64,000 bases of DNA, taken from Isoetes taiwanensis (lineage: Eukaryota; Streptophyta; Lycopodiopsida; Isoetales; Isoetaceae). The DNA is taken from contig JAJEKV010000039.1 in NCBI GenBank assembly GCA_021234155.1, positions 8,941,077 to 9,005,076 of the forward strand, given 5' to 3'. The translations under genes and the position numbers were made by a program. Numbering within the stretch: position 1 is the stretch's first letter; each line of letters opens with the position of its first letter. Positions 11,197-20,312 of this stretch are shown in pieces. Below the pieces are notes generated by a model. That model was not told the origin of the DNA. It did not search any database and saw only the letters and a list, made by a program, of their open reading frames with translations.

Positions 11197-11949
11197 TGTG
11201 ACGTTCCAGCACAGTATACGGTCCCAAGACGTATACTGTACTGCCCCGTCATGCGTACACGCCACCCCGACTGACGTGTACGCCAACGTGTAGCCAGGCG
11301 GGTAGCCCTAGGGGGCAACTTGTAAGGAATGTGCATTTATTAATGTGCACATTTAACCATGTGCACATTTATCTAGGTGCACATTTCCCCCATGTGGACA
11401 CTTTATGCCAAGTGGGCCATACCCAAGGTGCAATTAATGTGCACATTTTCCAATGTGCACATTTATTAAGGTGCACACCTTTCCATGTGGGCACATTTTG
11501 CCACCTAGCCATTAAAGGCAAGTGGGCCCATTCCCAATTATCCCACATGCCTAAAGGGGATAATTGGAAACCCTAGCCAACCCCTTGTCTATTTAAGAAG
11601 GGAAACCCTAACTTGCCCATTTTTCGTTTCTAGGGTTTTAGAGCTCTGTTTTGGCTGCCCCAGGGGTCAAAACCGCCTCCCAGACTCTGTCTGAGCGAAT
11701 TGCCCCATTAGTTTCCCTTGATTCGAGCAGTTTAGCAGGATGGTTGAGCTCAGGTCAGGAGGAGGAACTCAAGGATCAGGTATTTCGTCAATTTAATAGC
11801 CTAAACCATCTTCTAGTCATTAAATCAGTAGGTTTAGCCTATTAAATTGCCCATAGCAGCCCTCTAGATCTCTAGATACCAGACTCTAACTAAAGAACCT
11901 AACTAGATCTTGCTCTTTAGTTCTCCTGTGATATATATGGATGATGTAT

Positions 11950-12300
11950 TGTTTGGATTCTTGGCATGAACCCTGCAGCAGCAGTCCATGACTGCCGGAT
12001 GCTACAAAGCTGCCATGCTCATGATCACAAAACAAGAACAAGACAAGAAATATGTATAAAGAATGAAGGGGAACGTGGCCAAATGAGGCTCTCCAAATAT
12101 GAGATAAACCTGAGTACATCTGAAGAGGCTCCAGTCTAATATAGTGTAGACCGCAAATCTGAGCCGTACATCTAACTAAATCTAATCCCTACACTTATGT
12201 TAACCTAATCATGCCAAGTGTCAGTCTGCCACCACTGACACCTAACATGTGCATGCACCTAACATGTGCATGCACAATGTTAACCACTAGGTGGTTAACA
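11950..12300 (-). repeat. Element B 3' LTR
   Basis: This 351-bp copy begins (plus strand) TGTTTGGATTCTTGG and ends with the TGTTAACCAC-type palindrome at 12278-12300. It carries two 17-bp units. Confidence 0.92.
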
Positions 12301-12664
12301 CTGCCTCCCCCTAAAGGTTTTTAGCACGAAAACATGTACAGACTTTTATAAGACAAGTCCGACAATTACAACATGGTGCCAAAAAGTAGGGGTAAAAATG
12401 ATGGTAATGGTAATGGTTTGTTGTGTCGCCGAAAGATCTTCATGAAGGCATTGATGACTAGGATCCGAAGGAATGTCGATGCAGAACATGGATCATAGGA
12501 ACTTTGGGGCAAAAAAAAAAAAAAACATAAGGACCATCCCCTTATATTATGGGTAAGTCCATTGGAACAAATATTGCCCAAAAGTGCACGAAAAAAGCTT
12601 AAAAACAATGATTATAGGGGGCCTTCAAAACGTAAGCACCTTAAAAGCATCCCCCGTGATCGAC

Positions 12665-13095
12665 CATAGGAGAGCGTGGCTATGCGTCACAATATTTGTG
12701 CAGAGCGTGGATGTTGAGCAAAAAGCGTGGCCATAAGCAAGCAAAGCGTGAGCGTGGGAGCATGAAGCGTGGCTGGAGCGTGGTCAATCTGCGTGGTCAA
12801 TTTGCGTGGTCAAACGTGGGCAAAAATACAGAGCGTGGGTGTGAGCGTGACTTTTGAATTAGCGTGCCCGTGGCGTGGAGCGTGACCCGTGGGTGAGAGC
12901 AGTAAAGTGAGCGTGGGTCAACGCGTGGAAGTATCCGGTCAACAATGTGAAGCCGTGTGCACGTGAAGCTATCAAAGCGTGACAGCGTGCCCTAGCGTGA
13001 GCCATAAAACCCTAGCGTGAGCCATAAAAACAATATTGTATCGGAGCCATAGATCTTAGGCGGCGAAATCTGAGCCATTGGTCCAAAAAAAACCC
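12665..13095 (-). repeat. GCGTG-rich degenerate array in element B
   Basis: AGCGTG and GCGTGG words recur densely over about 430 bp at irregular spacing. This is the reverse complement of the CACGC array in element A. Open readings through it look like shadows of low-complexity sequence. Confidence 0.75.
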
Positions 13096-14744
13096 TAGCG
13101 TGAGGCCTCTTGAAGAAAACAGAGGCGGCTTGAAGAATAGGCATGGCTGCCGGATTTGCAGGTATGTCGGCCAAGCCTTTCGGATATCTCTGAAAGTTCG
13201 AAAATAGAAGGAAAGGCCTGATATAGTAGGATTGCCAAGCCGCTGATAGAAAGCTCCAGAAAATGGAGGCCAGGCCCTGATAGAATGCCAGAATGGGAGC
13301 AATAATGCTATTGTGTGCCGGATTTGGCTTGATAAGCGGCCGGATCGAAGGCACTGCTGCTGCTTGCATAATAGGAAGGATCCAGGCAGCAAAGTTTTAG
13401 CCAGGCAACGAAGTTTCTATCAATAGAAGTAGACCGAACAGGGTATTGCCTACAACTGGAATTTATGGAATCTGAGCCTGCTTTGACATCGCCTTGAATC
13501 TGTGCTGCAGAGCTTGGAGAGATAAAATATCTAACTCATAAAGAATTTTCGAATTGAATCCACTGGTGACTGATGAAATGTTTACTTGTGTGCAGAGGAT
13601 GCAGACTAAACAGCTTGAAGAAGGCCGACCTGATGCTTCAAGGATCTGCTGATAAATGTGCTTGCTGAATTTGCAACCGGTACTTGCGGGAGCAGATGGA
13701 TATAAGATGCTAACTGAGTGTATGTGATGCAGGTAGCTAAAGGTATCAAACCAGATGATTCTCTGCAGGTGAATTAGGGATGGGGGCTAACCACAGAGCT
13801 GGCCCTCTTGAAAAAACTTCAATAAGGACAATGGGAACGCTGTAGGCTGAAACTCTGGCAGATCTTTGTGAAACCTCAAAACTCCTTGCTTGAAACCAAG
13901 TTCTGTAGAGGGGCAGCTTCTGTAAGTATTGCAAATGATCCCGCATGAGATGGAGTATGGCTGCTTCAAACTAGAAAAGGTACTGAGATACGCTGGTGAA
14001 ACATGCTGACACGACATGAAGAAAAAAATCTCTGATGCTTGCTTTCAGGAGATAGTCTTTGGCAGATGAACTTCGTGAAAAAACAAGTAACTCGCTCTTA
14101 AGAAATCTGTCTGATAACTAATTTGGACTCTTGTGTAAATGCAGGAACCAGAAAGAAAGAAAGCTGTAAATCGATAGGCTCCAGCCATGAGTTGCTTCTT
14201 AGTTGATTCATTTGCAGGTAATGTGAACTAAGAGGCTCAAAGGGGGCTAGCCAAGTGCTGGCCCTCTATAAATAAACTGAAGAAGAAATGATAGAGAATA
14301 TTTTTGGGGTGCAAGAGCACGATTTCTGATCAAACTGAGAGAAAAACAGAGGATAATGAAAAAAGAGCATGATATTTTGACATTTTTTCAGCAGTGAGAA
14401 AAGAAAAGAGGATCAAACTTTTGATTTTTCTGAAAATCTTGCAGAGAGGAGTGCTGTCACCACTCCAGAAATCCCCTACTGTAAAACTGTGCTTGTTGCA
14501 GCAGGAAAAACAGAGTTTTTGAAAACGATTTTCATGACAAACTAAGGGCTAAGGAATTGAATGACAAAGGGGCCTCCAGCCGGACCATTTCAACAACTGG
14601 TTGGGCCAAATAAAGGGATTGAAGGGTTGAGAGTAGTGTACAAGAAGTATTCAAGAACTGATGATGATGAGAGCAGCAAGAACAACAGCAAAACAGCAAG
14701 GCTGAAACAAGTGATCACAAGCGAACCCGGCATAACGGCGCCAA

Positions 14745-15095
14745 TGTTTGGATTCTTGGCATGCACCCTGCAGCAGCAGTCCATGACTGTCGGATGCTAC
14801 AAAGCTGCCATGCTCATGATCACAAAACAAGAACAAGACAAGAAATATGTATAAAGAATGAAGGGGAACGTGGCCAAATGAGGCTCTCCAAATATGAGAT
14901 AAACCTGAGTACATCTGAAGAGGCTCCAGTCTAATATAGTGTAGACCGCAAATCTGAGCCGTACATCTAACTAAATCTAATCCCTACACTTATGTTAACC
15001 TAATCATGCCAAGTGTCAGTCTGCCACCACTGACACCTAACATGTGCATGCACCTAACATGTGCATGCACAATGTTAACCACTAGGTGGTTAACA
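14745..15095 (-). repeat. Element B 5' LTR
   Basis: This 351-bp copy is adjacent to the inverted PBS ending at 14743. It differs from the other LTR at two positions seen by eye near 14764 and 14790. Confidence 0.92.
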
Positions 15096-15982
15096 TGTAT
15101 CTCTATGAACTCCTTGTATTGGGAAGGGGGGTAGAGACCTAAAGCTTGGTAGTAGATGCTCCTATATTAGCCTCTCTAGCACACTATAGATTCAGCCTGT
15201 GTACAAGAACCACACCTGGTTGTGGGTGAAGGGGCCAGACTGGCTGATAAGGAGATTCGTGTTCTGACTCTTGAACGATCCCTCTGGTGTGTAAGGCCTA
15301 CCGGGGATCATTGTGACTAGGTCTAATGGCTTACCACTGAGTGTGGGTAAGGCATGGGCTCGACACCCGTGAAGTGGTGTACACTTTCCAGTGGGTTCAG
15401 TCGAATAAGGGCAGTGGCCCTCTAGTCACCTCAAGTCAGCATGTAGATCTCTGGAGGGAGAGCTCCCTACCTGCCCCATCGGAACTGGGGAGATGCAACC
15501 CAGGAATAGCCCCTTTGGCTATGCATCTGGCGGGCTACAGTCAGGTCCCAACACTTTTCAGCCTACTCTGCAAAGTGTGCACAGGAGGGGCGGATGGAGT
15601 GGACAACCCTATGCCATGTTCTTATGCCAGCCAATTCCATTACCATGAATTCTGTCTGCAATGAACTCTGGAGACCCAAGCCGTCAGTCACCCCTTCGAG
15701 TCTGAGCCTTGGGTAGGATCCCTATGTATGATGCAGATGTTGACGCACCACCCTTCGCAGTGGATATGTGTTTATGTTGTATACTGACATGTATGTTTAC
15801 GCTTCCGCAGCTAGGTAGGCCCTGAGGGAGACGGGGTAAAATGACCCCTTCACTCTTCCCACTGGGACTCGTTACGGGTGCAGTGATTGTGGAGGGCCCT
15901 GTATCAGTGTGGAGCTGGTATGGGGGATGAACTCCTGTTTGTATACGGTGGGTGCACCGTATACGAGTAGGGGACGTCACAG

Positions 15983-15994
15983 TGGTATCAAAGC
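15983..15994 (+). other. Element D primer-binding site (initiator Met tRNA type)
   Basis: TGGTATCAAAGC sits one base after the LTR end and differs by one base from the usual TGGTATCAGAGC. It fixes the sense orientation of D as plus. Confidence 0.85.
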
Positions 15995-16186
15995 AATGTT
16001 CTTGGAGACCAAGAGCAAAGCACTGGCCATGCTCCCAGTAGTACTAACTTGATAGGATCCTTAAACCTCGAAAAATGGGAAAAAAAATTTCTCATTTTTG
16101 TAGTTTATGCTAAGCGAGTAACAGTTAAAATGAATGAAAACATAAAAAGACTAAAATTGGTGAGCCAACATCCAAAAAGTAGGGTG

Positions 16187-16253
16187 GTCTCACACGTCGC
16201 GCCAGGACAGATAATGAGAATCTCATTTTTGGGCTGGGCGCAACGTGTGAGAC
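16187..16253 (+). promoter_or_regulatory. Hairpin 1 of element D
   Basis: This 67-bp inverted repeat has outer arms GTCTCACACGT..ACGTGTGAGAC continued by GCGCC/GGCGC, with a second small palindrome (ATGAGA/TCTCAT) at the centre. It is one of four near-identical copies. Its role is unknown. It lies upstream of the TATA box of the H3-like cassette. Confidence 0.85.
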
Positions 16254-16389
16254 ATTCAGCTTGAAACACACTAAAAAGTCATAAATTACAGAAAAATAAC
16301 TTGATAATTCTAGTTTTGAGCTAAGAAGTAGTAAAAATTGACATGTTATATGCTTAGAAAGTATAAAATTTAGTAGCGGGACCCACCAT

Positions 16390-16455
16390 GTCTCAACGTC
16401 GCGCCAGGACAGAAAATGAACTTCTCATTATCGGTCTGGGCGCAACGTGTGAGAC
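16390..16455 (+). promoter_or_regulatory. Hairpin 2 of element D
   Basis: It has the same structure as hairpin 1, with small changes in the left arm and loop, and starts 203 bp after it. It ends 78 bp before the TATAAATA box. Confidence 0.82.
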
Positions 16456-16532
16456 CTTGCTTAAATTTAGGTGTTTTAGATGTTTTAGGCAACCCAAAAC
16501 GGTAGTTTGGAATTTGACCTAAAATCGACCCC

Positions 16533-16540
16533 TATAAATA
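16533..16540 (+). promoter_or_regulatory. TATA box of the H3-like cassette
   Basis: TATAAATA lies 102 bp before the ATG at 16642, in the context CCTATAAATAGATCT. The second cassette has a matching box, CTATAAATAGGTCT. The paired context suggests a real Pol II promoter, but this is inferred. Confidence 0.55.
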
Positions 16541-16641
16541 GATCTAGACCCCCCCATTTCCGTGTCCCTTCCTTAGAACATCTGCTCTCTTTTGCCAAGG
16601 CGATCTTCTGGCGCATAGCTCGGATCGGCGAAACGTCGAAC

Positions 16642-17891
16642 ATGGCTCGGACAAAGCAGACTGCGAGGAAGCCCCGCCGAGGCTTAATCTTCCCCGCCAA
16701 ATGATCCATACCGATTGAGAGGATACTCCAAGAACGCCTTTTCCGGCAAGGCGAATCGTCGTCAAGTGAAGAGGCAGACTCGGGCCAAAGCGACGGAACA
16801 GAGGTCATAGAGGAGGAGCAGCCGGATGTCATGCACCAGATCCTCGAACAAATCGCCGAGGAGGAAAGGAGGAGCAAGGAGGAACGGGAGCAGAAGGGAC
16901 AGGCAACCGTCGAGGAACAACTCAAGCTGCAACTGCCCCGCAGAAGCCGAGGAGAGAGAGGAGCAGCCGGCGGCTTAGCCCTCGCCGAAGAAGCAGACCT
17001 CGCGGGCCTTCATCGCCGCCATGAAGCCGGGCGAGCGCTGCCGAGAGAGGAGGACAAAGAGACAGCAGGACGAGCCAACCGCAGCCGGCGAGCCGAAGAG
17101 GAAGAAGGCCAAAGGCATTAAGGCGGGCAACAGAAGAGTTGTGAAGGTTGGTAAGCGAGGGCAGGGTCCCGTCATCAATGAGCCATCAGGCGAGCAGACC
17201 CCGCCTTCGACCGACGACTCGGACGAGGATTACGTCCCCAACACAGAGGGGGCAAGCTCTTCGAAACCCCTACTGCGTAGAAGGAAGTACCCGAAAGCAA
17301 GTGGCACCTCGAGGAAGAACAGCTCGGACAGCGCCCAAGCCCCCACCTTTTCGACGCGGGATAGAGTTAAAGCCCGCGACCACAACGAAGCGCACGTGAT
17401 AGACACCGGCCAAGGTCTATCGTAAGAAGATTAAGGGAGCACAACGCCTACATGGCTAAGTGGGAGGCGCATGCAATGCTTACTACCGGGAGCAATGTGG
17501 TGAGAACAATTGAAGGCGGACGCCCACAAAAAGCCGACCACTCGGCCGCCGCCACCCAGGCCCAAGCCTCCCGTGAGCACCGTGAAAGAAGCGGACCAAG
17601 AGCAAGCGTAGGAAGGAGCAGAGCCCTCAAGGAAACCGCACTTCCAAATGGGTTACGGACTCTTGATTCCCGGGCACCGCTTTCAACGCTTGGTCGAGAA
17701 GTCATGCAGAGTACAACACGGACATGCGGGTGACCGATGAAATGTCTGCTGTGCCTGCCTGGAGGCAGCAGAGGCTAAAATAGTGCAAAGATTTTGAGGA
17801 TTCGACGGCCTGCACAGTTCACGCGAAGAGGGTCATGCTCATGAGGCAGGATATGCACTTAGCTAGACACATCAAGGGAGAACGCCCTTGA
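16642..17891 (+). pseudogene. Histone H3-like gene carried by retrotransposon D
   Basis: The ATG at 16642 opens MARTKQTARK, identical to the first nine residues of mature histone H3, then PRRG and an in-frame TGA at 16702. About 330 codons of charged sequence follow: Glu-rich stretches, a basic KRKKAK near 17095 and an acidic DDSDEDYVP near 17215, in changing frames. The end is an H3 histone fold: KPH near 17635, LLIPGHRFQRLV ending near 17695, YNTDMRV (17712), LEAAEAKIV (17759), EDSTACTVHAKRV (17796) and LARHIKGERP, then TGA at 17889. FQRLV to HAKRV is 139 nt, the canonical 46 residues plus one base. HAKRV to the end is 23 residues, as in H3. Frame changes near 17708, 17755 and 17793 disable it. 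The unextended loop 1 argues against a CENP-A type. The base composition is richer in G+C than the pol region. Confidence 0.8.
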
Positions 17892-18036
17892 ACCTTTTTG
17901 TAAATAATGAAAATGTTTGTTAATATAAAGAATTTTTGTGTAAATAATGTGTCCAATCTTGCTTAATTAGGTTAAGATATCGATTTCTGGCTTTTGTTTT
18001 GGTCAAATTGGAGTTTTTGAGCAAAATTGAGGCGAT
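17892..18036 (+). other. AT-rich 3' segment of the H3-like cassette
   Basis: Right after the histone-fold stop comes CTTTTTGTAAATAATG and further AT-rich sequence. The unknown-ORF cassette has a similar segment (CTTTTTGTACTAAAATATT) right after its stop, so these are probably parallel 3' UTR or polyadenylation regions. Confidence 0.4.
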
Positions 18037-18103
18037 GTCTCACACGTCGCGCTAGGACAGAAAATGAGAATCTCATTTTCGGGCTGGGCGCAACGTGTGA
18101 GAC
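18037..18103 (+). promoter_or_regulatory. Hairpin 3 of element D
   Basis: It is nearly identical to hairpin 1 (GTCTCACACGTCGCGC..GCGCAACGTGTGAGAC, with the inner ATGAGA/TCTCAT). It is the first of the pair upstream of the second cassette. Confidence 0.85.
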
Positions 18104-18236
18104 CATGCCCCAAAAATGCCCAAAACAGCTCCAAATCAACCAAATAAGGGGTCAATTCTGCCTATCTCGACGAGTCCAGTAGAATTACACCCTTAGATCA
18201 CCCAAATTGATCAAGTTTAGCCCATTTAGAGCCCAT

Positions 18237-18303
18237 GTCTCACGCGTCGCGCCAGGGCAGAAAATGAACTTTTCATTATTGGTCTGGGCGCAACGTGTGA
18301 GAC
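18237..18303 (+). promoter_or_regulatory. Hairpin 4 of element D
   Basis: It begins 200 bp after hairpin 3 and resembles hairpin 2 more than 1 or 3 (loop AAAATGAACTTTTCATTATT). The pair 3-4 therefore repeats the arrangement of the pair 1-2. Confidence 0.83.
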
Positions 18304-18494
18304 CTCTCAGCATTTTCTTCACCATGCCACATTCAAATGATCTCCAATTTGTTGCAATAGGTTCATTAGTCCATCTTAGCATGCTCAAACCCTAAAAGTA
18401 GTCTTCAAACTCTCAATTGCACCCTTTAATAGATCAGAATCACCCAATCCCAGTAAATTCTAGGTCATCCCAAAATTAGGGTTTTCCCCTTTTC

Positions 18495-18502
18495 TATAAA
18501 TA
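18495..18502 (+). promoter_or_regulatory. TATA box of the second cassette
   Basis: TATAAATA lies 115 bp before the ATG at 18617, in a context shared with the first cassette: TATAAATAG, a T-C pair and then CCCATTTC. Confidence 0.55.
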
Positions 18503-18616
18503 GGTCTCCCATTTCTCATTCAGCACCTTACAAGTTCGCTCTCGACTGCTTAGACGATCTTCCAGCTCCCTGAGGCGCTTCTGCATCTGTTTGATACTCC
18601 CTTCTTCGCTAGATCA

Positions 18617-20140
18617 ATGGCCACTGCTGACTTCAGGCGATGGTACAACGCCAGTGCCCATGCTGTCGAGGCGGATGTCAATGACATCTTCCGAGTCTTT
18701 GGGAAAGAAATAGATGTCCAAGCCACTGTAAATGCAACCCCAGCATATAGACAAGTTCTAGCAGAGTTCCAAGCTAGGGTAGGACCCTCTCTCGTTCAGC
18801 TCCCCCCTTGCATAGGCTACTTTGTTCCCCGCCCATCCCTTCAAGCAGCCTTGGGTGATGTCCCCAACATCGCCAAGTACTTGACTAACAAGGCGCAGAG
18901 GCTGCCAGACTACATGGTCCTGACAGTTGACAGGACCAAGTATTTCTCCTACACCGCTGCCCTAGCTATTTTTCTATCCCACCGCGCCGAAAACCCAATG
19001 GGGGAAACCTCTATCCCTCCGATGGAGGTGGACCCCATAGCAGTCCAAGCAGAAGAACAGATGTTTTTGCAGTACCAGCAGGAGCAAGAAGGAAGAGAAG
19101 AAGAAGAGGAGTCGGACGACGAAGAGTATACCGAGCTAGACTCAGAGGAGGAACGGCGACAAGCAGAAGAGAAGCTGGTCAACTTCGAGCAGAGCCGGCA
19201 GAACATCAGAGTTGCTCCCCCACTTGGGCTAGGCATCACAAGCCTAGCCCCTATCATCATCGACGGAGAGGAGTACCTACTCCTCAGTGACATCCAGAAC
19301 CTCCCCGAATGCAGGGAGAGGGAGCTCCGATTGGATGAACTGCTCCACTAACTACGGCAGTCCGACTTGGACGACTTCATCGTCCGGGGAGTCTCGGACT
19401 TTCCGCTTCAAGTCAGGGAAGCCGACACCTATACAGGGGAGTCGACTTCCGACATCCAGGCCTACAGCAACATCAGGCAAATGATGGAAGCGCGAGAGCT
19501 GCCAACGGAGGAGGAGTTCCTCGCCCTCCAGGAACAGATGGGGATCCGTGGGAAGACCACGAGCATCTTAATGCCGAGGCCTTCGACACCACCTCCAACA
19601 AGAGGAGCAGGAATTGACCTCAGGCGAGTCGACTCCACAATTGAAGGCTACCCGGAGGTGACTGAGATAGAGGTCGACGAATACGCCGGGCGGCATAGAG
19701 TTGGAGGCCAAACAAGCGGAGAAGCTTCAGCGACACACAATGACAGGTCCCTGAGGTACTACCTGCCCCTGCTGCTGGATGGGAGAATAGCGGTAGTACA
19801 CCGCAAGTTCAGCCCCCGGGGTGAAGAAGGAGTGTTCATGCTGATTGCACTCTCAGGATTCGGCAGACATGCTCGAATAGCGGCAAATGTCGACTATGCT
19901 GTCCTAGTCAAGAGAGCAATGGCACTTGACCTCTTCGACTTCGCCATACCCCATCGACGGCAGGCGAGATTGGCGGTGACCGCGGCCTGCACATCCGACC
20001 GCAGGGTGGAAGAGTTGGCGAGAGCCTTGCAGGGCGGCTCGTCAGCAAACGTCCTCAGGAACTTGGGTCATTCGGTAGGAACGGCCCAAGTTAAGAAGTT
20101 CCTTGAGGACAACCCATCTTACCGGCGATTTCAAGATTAG
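18617..20140 (+). pseudogene. Unrecognised acidic protein, second cassette of element D
   Basis: A frame of 507 codons has one internal TAA (19349-19351) and otherwise reads straight through, so the original product was about 507 residues. It starts MATADFRRWYNASAHAVEAD. Residues 1-130 look globular. Residues 155-190 are strongly acidic (REEEEESDDEEYTELDSEEE). The second half has a Pro-rich linker (RPSTPPPTRG) and a globular C-terminal part (RYYLPLLLDGRIAVVHRKF). No family is recognised. It is not gag, since gag with its zinc knuckle follows separately. An acidic tract next to an H3-like gene would fit a histone-binding or chaperone-like role, but that is inference from composition only. A spliced connection to gag is conceivable: TTGTGCATGCAG just before 20319 looks like a 3' splice site. 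Confidence 0.7.
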
Positions 20141-20312
20141 TTAGACTCTTGATCCCGGAGACTTTTTGTACTAAAATATTATATAATATATGAATATAAT
20201 TTCTTTTGCACTTTAAATGTTTTGTTGATGTATTTTGTCCCACAACTATACCAACAAACATAAATAATGCAAGAGAACAAGATAAAACTAACCATATAGC
20301 CATGAATTACTT

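Larger units (their letters stand above)
11950..15095 (-). mobile_element. Element B: complete non-autonomous LTR retrotransposon, family of A
   Basis: The element lies on the minus strand inside the 5' LTR of D, with target duplication TGTAT (11945-11949 and 15096-15100). LTRs are 11950-12300 and 14745-15095, both 351 bp with two substitutions by eye, so the insertion is recent. The inverted PBS (CGGCATAACGGCGCCA) ends at 14743, and the inverted polypurine tract begins at 12301. The interior has no gag or pol. It includes a GCGTG-rich array and segments shared with element A, for example around 14450-14500 with 7430-7480. Confidence 0.93.
11197..15981 (+). repeat. Element D 5' LTR, split by element B
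   Basis: It starts TGTGACGTTCCAGC and ends GGGGACGTCACA, with TGTGACG/CGTCACA as inverted ends. Without element B it is about 1.63 kb. The part at 11330-11520 has repeated GTGCACATTT words. Its sequence matches the 3' LTR parts at 43236-43484, 44346-44536 and 49020-50193. An open stretch at 15341-15664 recurs at 49554-49877 only because it lies in the LTR. Confidence 0.9.

Noticed and set aside
12992-13392. Two overlapping minus-strand frames of about 125 codons in element B
   Set aside because: They are in shifted registers over the same GCGTG-rich and mixed sequence, with no family resemblance and no counterpart frame in element A.
16485-17178. Serine-rich minus-strand frames opposite the H3-like ORF
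   Set aside because: They are complements of the GC-rich, Glu/Arg-rich plus-strand coding. The plus strand carries the histone motifs.
17681-17888. Histone fold as a centromeric H3 (CENP-A) relative
   Set aside because: Spacing from FQRLV to HAKRV equals canonical H3, without the loop-1 extension usual in centromeric variants, and the tail is canonical. Kept as H3-like.
16187-18303. Hairpins read as a CRISPR-like array
   Set aside because: There are only four copies, in two pairs with unequal distances, in a eukaryotic retroelement. No spacer-repeat pattern.
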